Source: DATFDN01 sp963756545
GTDB lineage: Bacteria; Pseudomonadota; Alphaproteobacteria; Acetobacterales; Acetobacteraceae
Assembly (NCBI GenBank): GCA_963756545.1
Contig: CAVWNY010000006.1
Coordinates: forward strand, 1-64,000
Reading direction: 5' to 3'
DNA length: 64,000 nucleotides
The translations under genes and the position numbers were made by a program. Shown piece by piece: positions 32,640 through 41,055 of the stretch. Every line of letters starts with the position of its first letter. Positions within the stretch are counted from its first letter, which is position 1. Below the pieces are notes generated by a model. That model worked only from the letters and a program-made list of their open reading frames with translations. It had not been told where the DNA came from and did no database searches.

Positions 32640-33881
32640 ATGCGCGTTCTCGTCATGGGCGGCGGCGTGGTCGGGGTCACCACCGCCTACCAGCTCCAAC
32701 GGGACGGCCACGAGGTCGTGCTGATCGAGCGCAACGCCGAGGTCGCGGCCGAGACGAGCTGGGGCAATGCCGGCATGATCGCGCCGGGGCACTCCTTCGT
32801 CTGGTCTTCCCCCAAGGCGCCGGCGATCTTGCTGAAGTCGCTGGTGCGGGCGGACCAGGCGCTGCGCTTCCGGCCATCGGCCGATCCGCGCCTCTGGCTC
32901 TGGTCGGCCCGGTTCCTGGCGCAATGCACGCAACGGCGGGCAGCGGCCAACACACTTCGGAAACACCGCATCGCCACCTATTCGCAGCACATCCTGCACG
33001 AGACGCTGGCCGAGGAGACGATCGAATACGGCCGGAATGACCGCGGCATCCTTTATTTTTATCGTAGCGCGGAATCCTTCGAGCATGGCGTCGCGCATAT
33101 GCGCATTCTCGCCGAGGACGGCCAGGAAATTCGTGTGCTGGACCGCGACCAGGTCATCGCGCTCGAACCCTCCCTTGCCCCGGCGCGGGAGAAGATCGCA
33201 GGCGGCATCTATTGTCCGACGGACGAGACCGGCGACTGCAATCGCTTCACCCGCGCGCTGGCCGGCATCTGCGCCGGGCGCGGCGCGGAATTCCGCACCG
33301 GCACGGGGGTGGACGCGATCGAGGCGGAAGGCGATCGCGTCACCGGCGCGCGCTGCGGCGCGGAGCGCGTCGTCGCGGATGCCTACGTTCTGGCGCTCGG
33401 CAACCAGAGTCCGATCCTCGCGCGGCGGATCGGCATCGATCTGCCGATCTACCCGGTCAAGGGCTACTCGCTGACAATTCCCATAGGCAACCATCGCGCT
33501 GCGCCGACGATCGGGGCGATAGACGAGGATAATCTCGTCGCCATCACCAGCTTCGGCGACCGTATGCGCGTGACCGCGACCGCCGAGATCGCCGGCTACG
33601 ACACCCGCCACAAGCCCGCCGACTTCGCCTTTATGGGTGGGGTGGCGCGCGAACTCTATCCCGACGGCGCCGATTACGACCGCGCCGAGATGTGGGCCGG
33701 ATTGCGGCCGATGACGCCGACCAACCTCCCGGCGCTGGGACGCGGCCGCTACCGGAACCTTTGGATCAACAGCGGCCACGGGCATATCGGCTGGACCATG
33801 TCGCACGGCACCGCGCGGATCACCGCCGATCTGATCGCGGGGCGGGAGCCGGCGCTGCCGGCGACCGGCCTGGCGGTTTGA
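32640..33881 (+). CDS. DadA-like FAD-dependent amino acid dehydrogenase
   Basis: 413 aa DAO-family flavoprotein. FAD dinucleotide fold MGGGVVG at 6-12 with acidic E30; SWGNAGMIAPGHSFVW and the C-terminal GLRPMTPTNLPALGRGRYRNLWINSGHGHIGWTMSHGTARI are the D-amino acid dehydrogenase pattern. Oxidises a D-amino acid or secondary amine to the oxo acid and ammonia, passing electrons to quinone. Strong Shine-Dalgarno AGGGAGGGG. Follows the LIV-type importer directly, so it likely consumes the imported compound. Confidence 0.9.
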   Translation: MRVLVMGGGVVGVTTAYQLQRDGHEVVLIERNAEVAAETSWGNAGMIAPGHSFVWSSPKAPAILLKSLVRADQALRFRPSADPRLWLWSARFLAQCTQRRAAANTLRKHRIATYSQHILHETLAEETIEYGRNDRGILYFYRSAESFEHGVAHMRILAEDGQEIRVLDRDQVIALEPSLAPAREKIAGGIYCPTDETGDCNRFTRALAGICAGRGAEFRTGTGVDAIEAEGDRVTGARCGAERVVADAYVLALGNQSPILARRIGIDLPIYPVKGYSLTIPIGNHRAAPTIGAIDEDNLVAITSFGDRMRVTATAEIAGYDTRHKPADFAFMGGVARELYPDGADYDRAEMWAGLRPMTPTNLPALGRGRYRNLWINSGHGHIGWTMSHGTARITADLIAGREPALPATGLAV

Positions 33882-33914
33882 AATCAGTTGGCTGACTATT
33901 GAGCCATCGCGCTG

Positions 33915-34012
33915 GACCCCTCCCCCCAACCCCCTCCCGCAAGGGGAGGGGGAGTAGAGCGCGCAGCACTTACTTCTCCCCTCCCCTTGCGGGAGGGGTT
34001 GGGGGAGGGGTC
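33915..34012. repeat. Inverted pair of CCCCTCCC/TTGCGGGAGGGG palindromic units
   Basis: Left arm 33915-33954 (core CTCCCGCAAGGGGAGGGGG) and right arm 33976-34012 (core CCCCTTGCGGGAGGGG) in inverted orientation, about 21 bases apart. Same REP-like family and same head-to-head arrangement as 5261-5368. Separates the DadA-like gene from the EutA-like gene. Confidence 0.88.
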
Positions 34013-34064
34013 GGAGCGCGGGACGGACGGGCAGGGCGGCTGACATGAAACGAGGACATCCGCC

Positions 34065-34820
34065 ATGATCGATCTCGGGGTACTCGACTGCACGCTGGAT
34101 GACGGCATCGCGCGGCGCGCGGCGATCGGGCTTCTCGTGCTGGCGACCGATCAGACGATGGAGCACGAATTCCGCCGGCTCCTGCGGCTGGACGGCGTCG
34201 GGATCTATCATGCGCGCCTCTACAACGATGCCGAGGTCACGCCGGACACCCTGGCGGCGATGCGCCCGCTGATCGCGCCGGCGGCGGCGCTGGTCCTGCC
34301 CGGCACCCGCCTCGACGTGATCGCCTTCGGCTGCACCTCGGCCAGCATGGTGCTGGGCGAGGAGACGGTGTTCGCCGAGATCCGCAAGAGCCGGCCCGGC
34401 ATCGCGGCCACCACACCGATCACCGCCGCGTTCGCGGCCTTCCGCGCGCTGAAGGCCCGGCGCATCGGCGTGCTCACGCCCTACGCGCCGGCGGTGAACG
34501 CGAAAGTGTCCGCTTACCTCACGGCCCGTGACATCGAGGTGGCCGCCTTCGCCACCTTCGACAAGACGGATGACCGCGAGGCCGCGCGCATCGACGTGGC
34601 GTCGATCGCGCGCGGCGTACAAGCGTTGGCGCGCAGCGGGGCGCTCGACGCGGTGTTCGTGGCCTGCACCAGCCTGCGTCTCGCCGAGGCGGTGGAGGCG
34701 ATCGAGGCGGATGCGGGAATCCCGGTCACATCCAGCGATCATGCGCTGGCCTGGCACTGCCTGCGCCTGGCCGGGATCACGGAGCCGCTCGCGGGCGCGG
34801 GTCGGCTGTTTCGTCTATGA
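34065..34820 (+). CDS. EutA-like maleate isomerase/Asp-Glu racemase-family protein
   Basis: 251 aa. Cys90 in FGCTSASMVLG and Cys201 in VACTSLRLAEAVEAIE are the catalytic pair of the maleate isomerase/arylmalonate decarboxylase group. It resembles EutA of ectoine utilisation clusters (recognised from memory), and the next gene is an ectoine synthase homologue, which supports that reading. GAGGA precedes ATG 34065. The classical eutBCDE genes are not in the window. A racemase or maleate isomerase with another substrate is the alternative. Confidence 0.8.
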   Translation: MIDLGVLDCTLDDGIARRAAIGLLVLATDQTMEHEFRRLLRLDGVGIYHARLYNDAEVTPDTLAAMRPLIAPAAALVLPGTRLDVIAFGCTSASMVLGEETVFAEIRKSRPGIAATTPITAAFAAFRALKARRIGVLTPYAPAVNAKVSAYLTARDIEVAAFATFDKTDDREAARIDVASIARGVQALARSGALDAVFVACTSLRLAEAVEAIEADAGIPVTSSDHALAWHCLRLAGITEPLAGAGRLFRL

Positions 34821-35196
34821 TGTCGTAGCTGCCGTCGGGACGATGCGTCTCGGTTCCCGTCAGCGCCGGGGTGAACACGCAGACCAACCGAAGATCGCCC
34901 TTCAGCGCGCGCACGATGTGCTGGTCATGTCTGTCCAGCGCATAGGCGGTGCCGGGCCGGATCGCATGGGTCTTGCCGGTCGTGACCTCGACGACCTCAC
35001 CCTCGCCGGCGATGCAGTAATTCGTCTCGAGGTGGTGCTTGTAGTGCAGGTGCAGCTCCGCTCCCTCCCGCACGGTGGTGTCGTGGACGGAGCAGCCCAT
35101 GGCGTCCTCGCGCAGGATGACGCGTCGGCTCCGCCAGCCGGGTCCGCTCACATCGCGGCTTGTGCCGCCTATGTCATCGATCGAGCGTACGATCAT
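34777..35196 (-). CDS. ectC: Ectoine synthase homologue (orphan EctC)
   Basis: 139 aa cupin. MIVRSIDDIGGTSRDVSGPGW, LHLHYKHHLETNYCIAGEGEV and RPGTAYALDRHDQHIVRALKGDLRLVCVFTPALTGTETH follow EctC end to end. Glu57, Tyr85 and His93 fall where the iron ligands of EctC are reported (from memory). EctC cyclises N-gamma-acetyl-diaminobutyrate to ectoine. ectA and ectB are absent, so this is an orphan copy. ATG at 35196 has GAGG upstream; the longer frame is not homologous. Overlaps the EutA-like gene tail to tail by 44 bases. Confidence 0.88.
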   Translation of the reverse strand: MIVRSIDDIGGTSRDVSGPGWRSRRVILREDAMGCSVHDTTVREGAELHLHYKHHLETNYCIAGEGEVVEVTTGKTHAIRPGTAYALDRHDQHIVRALKGDLRLVCVFTPALTGTETHRPDGSYDIIDETADPRPRAAP

Positions 35197-35233
35197 GATA
35201 GCCTCACAGGGAAATCGTGGCGGGGATCTCGGG

Positions 35234-36409
35234 ATGATGACAACATACGACGTGGTGATTGTCGGGGGTGGCGCGATCGGCAGCGCCATCGCGTATTTCC
35301 TGATGCGGGAGCCGGGGTTCGCCGGGTCGGTCGCGGTGGTGGAGAAAGATCCGACCTATCGCACCGCCTCCACGACGCTCTCGGCCGGCGGCATCCGCCA
35401 GCAATACTCGACGGAGGTCAATGTCCGAATCGGTCAGTTCGGCATCGGCTTCATGCGTGACGCCGCCGCCACCCTGGCGGTGGGCGGCGAGGCGCCGACG
35501 CTCAGCCTGCGGGAACAAGGCTACCTCTTCCTCGCCAGTCCGGATGGACTGCCGGATTTGCAGGCCAATCATGCCTTGCAGCGCCGCCTGGGCGTCGCCG
35601 TCGAACTTCTGCCAGTCGTTCCCCTGGTGAAGCGGTTTCCGTGGTTGAACGGGGCGGGTCTCGCGGCGGGATCGCTCGGGCGTGACGAGGGCTGGCTCGA
35701 TCCCTACAGCCTCCTGCAAGCGTTCCGGCGCAAGGCCCGCTCGCTCGGCGCCGAATATCTCCATAACGAGGCGGTGGGGCTGGAACGGAGGGGAAATCGT
35801 GTGACCGAGGTGCTTCTGGCGAGCGGCGCCCGCCTCTCCTGCGGCACGGTCGTGAACGCCGCCGGTCCCCGTTCGCGCGCCGTGGCCGCGATGGCCGGCC
35901 TGCCCTTGCCCGTGGAGGCGCGGAAACGCTGCGTGTTCGTCGTGGACTGCAAGACAAGGATTCAATCCTGCCCGCTCGTGATCGACGTGAGCGGCGTGTG
36001 GTTTCGACCGGAAGGGGACTATTTCCTGTGCGGCGTGTCGCCGCCCGAGGAACGCGACGCCGAGGATTTCGGGCTCGAAGTCGATCACGCCATCTTCCCC
36101 GACGACCTATGGCCGATTCTCGCCGAGCGCGTGCCCGCCTTCGAGGCATTGAAGGTCGTGAATTCCTGGGCCGGCCACTACGAATTCAACATTTTCGACC
36201 ACAACGGCATCCTCGGCGCGCAGCCGGAAGTGCCCAACCTGATCTTCGCCACCGGGTTCAGCGGTCACGGCCTGCAACAGTCTCCGGCGGTCGGGCGGGG
36301 CATCAGCGAGCTGATCGCGTTCGGCGAGTACCGAACCCTTGATCTGCGGCCGCTGTCGATCGAGCGCATCTTGGAGAACCGCCCGCTGCTCGAACGCAAT
36401 ATCGTCTGA
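35234..36409 (+). CDS. FAD-dependent oxidoreductase, DAO family
   Basis: 391 aa. FAD motif GGGAIG at 11-16, TLSAGGIRQQYSTEVNVRIG (sarcosine/dimethylglycine-oxidase-like or FOXRED1-like), and C-terminal NLIFATGFSGHGLQQSPAVGRGISELI. Probably oxidises a secondary amine or cyclic imino acid. Transcribed divergently from ectC, with only 37 bases between starts. ATG at 35234; the second ATG is adjacent. Substrate unknown. Confidence 0.87.
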   Translation: MMTTYDVVIVGGGAIGSAIAYFLMREPGFAGSVAVVEKDPTYRTASTTLSAGGIRQQYSTEVNVRIGQFGIGFMRDAAATLAVGGEAPTLSLREQGYLFLASPDGLPDLQANHALQRRLGVAVELLPVVPLVKRFPWLNGAGLAAGSLGRDEGWLDPYSLLQAFRRKARSLGAEYLHNEAVGLERRGNRVTEVLLASGARLSCGTVVNAAGPRSRAVAAMAGLPLPVEARKRCVFVVDCKTRIQSCPLVIDVSGVWFRPEGDYFLCGVSPPEERDAEDFGLEVDHAIFPDDLWPILAERVPAFEALKVVNSWAGHYEFNIFDHNGILGAQPEVPNLIFATGFSGHGLQQSPAVGRGISELIAFGEYRTLDLRPLSIERILENRPLLERNIV

Positions 36410-36426
36410 CCTTGACCCATTGGCGT

Positions 36427-37386
36427 TCAGCCCAGCGGAGCCGGATCGCCCGCCGCGAACCGCTTCAGAACCTCGTCGCACCCGATGCCGCGGGTGATGA
36501 ACACCAGCCGTCCCGTGCGCTCCTCATCCGGCCAGGCGTCGAGCCAATCGGGCGGATAGAGCGTGTGCTGCACGGCGTGGATCGCGGCAATCCGGTCGGT
36601 GTCGGCGAAGGCCACGATCCCCTTGACCCGCAGCAGGTCGTCGCCCCGGTCGCGCGCCAGCCCGCCCAGCGCGCGGACGAACTCGAGCCGCGTCATCGGC
36701 CGGCGTAGCGTGAGCGCGAAGCTGCCGATCCCGTGCGTGTGTGAAGCCGCCGCCGCGAACAGACGGCGTCGCGGACCGTGCGGCACGGCACCGAACATCG
36801 CCCGCGCGGGATCGTCCGACCCGCGTGCCTCGGCGATCTCGGCCGCCGGGTTGAGGGCGCTCAGGCGCTCGGTCAAGGCAGGCGGCGGCGGCGCGAGATC
36901 CGTCTTGGTCAGAAGCAGCCGGTCGGCGATCACCGCCTGCGCCGTCGCCTCGGCGTACCGGTCGAGCGTCGCCAGCCCCGCGATCGCATCCACCAGCGTG
37001 AGCACGGAAGCGAACCGCAACGCGCGTTCCAGATGCGCGTCGGCGGCCAGCGTATAAAGGATGGGCGCCGGCTCCGCGAGACCGCTCGTCTCGACCACTA
37101 TCCGACGGAAGGCCGGTACATCGCCCTCGGCGCGGCGCGCGAGCAGGCGATAGAGCGTGCGCACCAGATCCTGGCGCACGGCGCAGCACAGGCACCCGCT
37201 CGGCAGTTGCACCACTTCATCCGGGCTCGCCTCGACCAGCAGATGATCGAGACCGACATCGCCGAACTCGTTGATGATAACGGCGGTTTCCGCCATGCCG
37301 GGCGAGGTCAGCACGCGGCGCAGGAACGTCGTCTTCCCGCTGCCCAGGAAGCCGGTCAGGACGGCAATCGGCAAGGGCTCGGTCAT
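36427..37386 (-). CDS. CobW/COG0523-family GTPase
   Basis: 319 aa metallochaperone-type GTPase. Walker A TGFLGSGKTT (11-20), metal-binding GCLCC (64-68), ETSGLAEP, and TKTD guanine specificity motif. A His-containing loop (AASHTHGIGSF) may bind metal. C-terminal CobW_C domain. COG0523 proteins deliver Zn or Co to client enzymes. Seven bases downstream of the SDR stop, so last in a four-gene run. Confidence 0.92.
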   Translation of the reverse strand: MTEPLPIAVLTGFLGSGKTTFLRRVLTSPGMAETAVIINEFGDVGLDHLLVEASPDEVVQLPSGCLCCAVRQDLVRTLYRLLARRAEGDVPAFRRIVVETSGLAEPAPILYTLAADAHLERALRFASVLTLVDAIAGLATLDRYAEATAQAVIADRLLLTKTDLAPPPPALTERLSALNPAAEIAEARGSDDPARAMFGAVPHGPRRRLFAAAASHTHGIGSFALTLRRPMTRLEFVRALGGLARDRGDDLLRVKGIVAFADTDRIAAIHAVQHTLYPPDWLDAWPDEERTGRLVFITRGIGCDEVLKRFAAGDPAPLG

Positions 37387-37393
37387 CGCATCA

Positions 37394-38128
37394 TCAGACG
37401 TGCTGGCCGCCGTCGATGACCATCTCCGATCCGGTGATGTAGCGCGCGTTCTCTGAGCACAGGAAGAACAGCAGTTCCGCGACCTCCCTGGGCTGGCCCA
37501 TGCGGCGCATCGGGATCTGGCGTTCCACGATGTCGTCGGTGCCGGGCGAGAGGATGGAGGTTTCGATCTCGCCGGGGGAGACGGCGTTCACGCGCACGCC
37601 GCTCGCGCCAAGCTCGCTCGCCATCTCCCGCGTCAGCGCGCCGAGCGCGGCCTTCGAGCAGGCATAGGCGGCGGACGCGAACGGGTGGACGCGCGCGCTG
37701 ACGATCGACGTGATGTTCACGATGCTGCCGCACGAGGCGATCAGGTGATCCTTCAGCCCCTGCACCAGCGCGACGGCGGCGAACAGGTTCACGTTGAAGA
37801 CGTGCAGCCAGTCGGCATACGGCATGGCGAGACTGGGTGTCTTGGCGCCGTCCGGGGTCTTGGGCGAAATCGCAGCATTGTTGATCAGCGCGTCGAGCCG
37901 GCCTTCGGCGATGTCGCGGATGCGCGGGATCGCCGCCTGAATGGTGGCGATATCGGACAGATCGAGCTGGATGTGGTTGCGCGCCCCGCCCTCCCACGGG
38001 CACCGCGGATCGAACGGCTGGCGCGAGATGGTGAGCACGCGCCAGCCGCCGTCGCTGAATTGTTTCACCGCCGCATGGCCGATGCCCCGGCTGGCGCCGG
38101 TCAGCAGCAACACCGGCTGGCCTTCCAT
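37394..38128 (-). CDS. Short-chain dehydrogenase/reductase
   Basis: 244 aa classical SDR. TGASRGIG (10-17), NNAA (83-86), catalytic S141, Y155 and K159, and C-terminal SEMVIDGGQHV. NAD(P)-dependent oxidation of an alcohol is expected. ATG at 38128 with AGGAGGGAGG upstream. Eight bases after the solute-binding protein stop; probably acts on the bound solute. Confidence 0.93.
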   Translation of the reverse strand: MEGQPVLLLTGASRGIGHAAVKQFSDGGWRVLTISRQPFDPRCPWEGGARNHIQLDLSDIATIQAAIPRIRDIAEGRLDALINNAAISPKTPDGAKTPSLAMPYADWLHVFNVNLFAAVALVQGLKDHLIASCGSIVNITSIVSARVHPFASAAYACSKAALGALTREMASELGASGVRVNAVSPGEIETSILSPGTDDIVERQIPMRRMGQPREVAELLFFLCSENARYITGSEMVIDGGQHV

Positions 38129-38136
38129 CCTCCCTC

Positions 38137-39393
38137 CTAGCGCTGCGCGTCCGTGTAGGGGTAGCGGATCGCGCCTGTTTTGTAATCCGCCGGCCACAGC
38201 ACGATCTCGGTCTTCGCGTCCCGGAACTGGTCGAGCCCGTTGCCGGAGACGCCCTGGAACTGCACCTCCAGCACGCGCGGCTGCGCCCACTCGCCGTTGG
38301 GACCGAAGCTTATCTCGCCCGCGACGGTGCTGAAGCTGTGCGTGCGCAGATATTCGGCCAGCTTCTCCTGGTCGAGCCCGGCGACGCCCTGGACCGCCTG
38401 CCCCAGCACCTGAAGATCGGCGTAGGCGAGCGGGGCGATGTAGTACCCCAGCGGATCGACACCGGCGGCGCCCGCGCGCGCCTGATATTTCTCCAGGAAC
38501 GCCATCGCTTGGGGCGTACGGAAAGGGCCGATCGGCAACCAGAAATCGTAATCGACGATGCCGTTCAGCAGCGGACCGAGCTGGGTCTTGATGGCGCTCG
38601 CCTGGAGCCCGACCATGCCGCCGCCGAACATCCGCGCCTTCAGCCCCACCTCGTGCGCGGCCCGGATCATGCCGACGGTGTCGGGCGGATAGGAGCCCAC
38701 GAAGACGAGGTCGGGATGCGCGGCCTGGATCGCGCGGACGATCGGGGTGTAATCAGCGGTGCTGGGCGGATAGGTCTGATCGTAGACGACGCGGAAGCCG
38801 TATTTGCGTGCCGCCTCGCGCGCGCCGGTCAGCGCGTTCTTCGCGAACTCGGCATCCGCGCCGACCAGCGCGACTGTCGCGGGCTTGGGCGACTGCGCCG
38901 CCGCCACCGTGAAGAAGCCCTCGGCGAAGCTCTCGGCCGGGTTCGGCCCGCCCGCGGGGATGATCGAGAAATAGCGCGGGTAGTGGAACTTGCTGTTCAC
39001 ATCGAGGCCGAAGAGTCCGATCAGGGTCAGGTTCCGCTGCATCGCAACGGGCAGGGCGGGAGCGATGAGATTGGTGCCGTTGCCGCCGATCAGCAGATCG
39101 ACCTTGTCCACGTCCAGAAGCTTGGTGATGATCTGCGGCACCAGCGCCGGGTTGCTCTGGTCGTCGTAGTAGAGAAGCTTCACCGGGCGACCGAGCAAAC
39201 CGCCCTTTGCATTGATGTCCTCGGCCCAGATCTGCATCGCGAGCAGCGCCGCCTTGCCGTTGGGCGCGATCGCGCCGGTCAGCGACATGTCGAAGCCGAT
39301 GGTCAGCGGCTGCGCGGCCGGCGCCGCGGGAATAAGCCAGAGCAGGGCGAGCGCGGCCACCAGCGGCGTGGCGAGGCACGAGGGAAGCGACAT
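38137..39393 (-). CDS. ABC transporter substrate-binding protein, LIV type (paralogue 1)
   Basis: 418 aa. Sec signal peptide ending AAPAA; mature LTIGFDMSLTGAIAPNGKAALLAMQIWAEDINAKGGLLGRPVKLLYYDDQSNPA. About 70% identical by eye to the upstream gene at 39424-40677, including GLFGLDVNSKFHYPRYFSI and DYDFWLP. AGGAGA precedes ATG 39393. No permease or ATPase genes adjoin, so it must share another system or act as a sensor. Confidence 0.92.
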   Translation of the reverse strand: MSLPSCLATPLVAALALLWLIPAAPAAQPLTIGFDMSLTGAIAPNGKAALLAMQIWAEDINAKGGLLGRPVKLLYYDDQSNPALVPQIITKLLDVDKVDLLIGGNGTNLIAPALPVAMQRNLTLIGLFGLDVNSKFHYPRYFSIIPAGGPNPAESFAEGFFTVAAAQSPKPATVALVGADAEFAKNALTGAREAARKYGFRVVYDQTYPPSTADYTPIVRAIQAAHPDLVFVGSYPPDTVGMIRAAHEVGLKARMFGGGMVGLQASAIKTQLGPLLNGIVDYDFWLPIGPFRTPQAMAFLEKYQARAGAAGVDPLGYYIAPLAYADLQVLGQAVQGVAGLDQEKLAEYLRTHSFSTVAGEISFGPNGEWAQPRVLEVQFQGVSGNGLDQFRDAKTEIVLWPADYKTGAIRYPYTDAQR

Positions 39394-39423
39394 TCCGACG
39401 TCTCCTGTGAGGGCGGCCGCTGC

Positions 39424-40677
39424 TCAGTGCTGCGCGTCCTGGTACGGCGCCCGCAAGGTGCCGGATTTGTATTCGGTCGGCGCGAGGATCACCTCGGTCT
39501 TGGGATCCTTGAACTGCGCAAGATCGTGGCCCTTCACGCCCTGGAACTGCACCTCCAGCACGCGCGCATCGGTCCACTCGCCATCAGGGCCGAACTTGAT
39601 CGGGCCGGCGACCGTGTTGAACTCGTGGGCGCGCAGGTAATCGGCGAGCTTGTCATCATTGAGGCTTTTCGTGCCCTCGACCGCGTCGGCCAGCACTTGC
39701 ATGTCGGAATAGGCGAAGGGCGGGAGGTAGTAGCCCAGCGCATCCACCCCCGCGCCGGCGGCCTTGGCCTGGTAAGCCTTCAGGAATGCCATCGCCTCGG
39801 GCGTCGCGAAGCCTCCGACCGGGAGCCAGAAATCGTAATCGACGATGCCGTTGAGCAGGTCGCCCAGTTGCATCTTGATCGAGGTGGACTGCAAGCCCAC
39901 CATCCCGCCGCCGAACAGCCGCGCCTTCAGCCCCGTCTCGCGCGCGGCGCGCAGCATGCCGACCGTGTCGGGCGGGTAGGAGGCGACGAAGACGACGTCT
40001 GGGCGCGTGGCCTCGATGGATCGCACGATGGGGCTGAAATCAACAGTGCTGGGAGGATAGCTGCGATCATAGACGATGCTGAGCTTGTTCTCCTTCGCCA
40101 GATTCCGCGCGCCGTCGAGGGCATTCTTCGGGAACTCTGCGTCCGCGCCGACCAGCGCCAGGCGCACGGGCTTTGGGTCCATCCCGGCGGCAACGGCGAA
40201 GAAGGGCTGCGAAAAGCTCTGCTTGGGGTGCGGGCCGCCGGTGGGCGAGATCGAGAAGTATTTCGGGTAGTGGAACTTGCTGTTCACGTCGAGCCCGAGC
40301 AGGCCGAGGAAGGTCCGGCCATGCTGGATGATGACCGGCATGGCGGGCGCGATCATGTTGGTGGCGTAGCCGCTCACCACGAGATCGACTTTGTCCACGT
40401 CCAGCAGCTTGGTGTAGATGCCCGGGATCTGCGCCGGATTGCTCTGGTCGTCGTAATAGACAAGCTTCACTGGCCGGCCGAGCAACCCGCCCTTGGCGTT
40501 GGTGTCCTCGGTCCAGATCTGCATGGCCAGCAGCGCCGCCTTGCCGTTCGGTGCCAGGCCGCCGGTCAGCGACATCGCGAAGCCGATGGTGATCGGCTGC
40601 GTCTGCGCCGCGGCGGGACGAAGGCCGAACACCAGCGCGAGGGCGAAGGCGGCGGCGAGCAGGCGGCGGCGCGTCAT
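39424..40677 (-). CDS. ABC transporter substrate-binding protein, LIV type (paralogue 2)
   Basis: 417 aa, tandem duplicate of the gene at 38137-39393. Signal peptide LLAAAFALALVFGLRPAAA; an RRR at 3-5 could also suit Tat but no consensus is present. Core LTGGLAPNGKAALLAMQIWTEDTNAKGGLLGRPVKLVYYDDQSNPAQ. GGGAGGAG precedes ATG 40677. First gene of the SBP-SBP-SDR-CobW run. Confidence 0.92.
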   Translation of the reverse strand: MTRRRLLAAAFALALVFGLRPAAAQTQPITIGFAMSLTGGLAPNGKAALLAMQIWTEDTNAKGGLLGRPVKLVYYDDQSNPAQIPGIYTKLLDVDKVDLVVSGYATNMIAPAMPVIIQHGRTFLGLLGLDVNSKFHYPKYFSISPTGGPHPKQSFSQPFFAVAAGMDPKPVRLALVGADAEFPKNALDGARNLAKENKLSIVYDRSYPPSTVDFSPIVRSIEATRPDVVFVASYPPDTVGMLRAARETGLKARLFGGGMVGLQSTSIKMQLGDLLNGIVDYDFWLPVGGFATPEAMAFLKAYQAKAAGAGVDALGYYLPPFAYSDMQVLADAVEGTKSLNDDKLADYLRAHEFNTVAGPIKFGPDGEWTDARVLEVQFQGVKGHDLAQFKDPKTEVILAPTEYKSGTLRAPYQDAQH

Positions 40678-40720
40678 GCTGGGCTCCTCCCGAAGATTGT
40701 TTGCTTGGCCGCACCCATGT

Positions 40721-40807
40721 CGTCATTCCCGCGAAAGCGGGAATCCAGGCCTGCACGCACCAAGTTCCGTGTTGTCCGCCTGGATTCCCGCTTTCGCGGG
40801 AATGACG
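40721..40807. repeat. Inverted pair of ATTCCCGCGAAAGCGGGAAT elements
   Basis: Left arm 40721-40750 and right arm 40778-40807 are perfect reverse complements over 30 bases; each contains the palindrome ATTCCCGCGAAAGCGGGAAT (or its complement). The 27-base loop is unique. A second class of REP-like element, different from the CCCCTCCC class. Confidence 0.92.
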
Positions 40808-40872
40808 GAGAATAGCTCAACGCTTGTCCATTGGTACTATACCAGCCCGCCTAATGATTGACCCTTCGCCGT

Positions 40873-40954
40873 CGTCATGGCCGGGCTTGGCCCGGCCACC
40901 CACGTCTTGAACAACCGCAAAAACGTGGGTGCCCGGCCTTCGCCGGGCATGACG
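40873..40954. repeat. Inverted pair of GTCATGGCCGGGC / GCCCGGCATGAC elements
   Basis: Left unit 40873-40905 (CGTCATGGCCGGGCTTGGCC, then ACCCACGT) and right unit 40923-40954 (ACGTGGGTGCCCGGCCTTCG, then CATGACG) are inverted relative to each other. A third class of intergenic palindrome. With the preceding element it fills most of the 378-base gap 40678-41055; the rest of the gap shows nothing I recognise. Confidence 0.85.
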
Positions 40955-41055
40955 AACGCATTATGGATCGGTCAGTATCTAAGCCCGTTGGTATTAGGCC
41001 GAGGATCGGTGGTGCTGGCAAGCGCCGTAGTGGATCAGTATCAGGAGCGGAGATT

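Noticed and set aside
40858..41055. N-terminal extension of the exonuclease ORF
   Set aside because: It begins inside a palindromic repeat; the GTG at 41056 has a proper ribosome site and family-like start.
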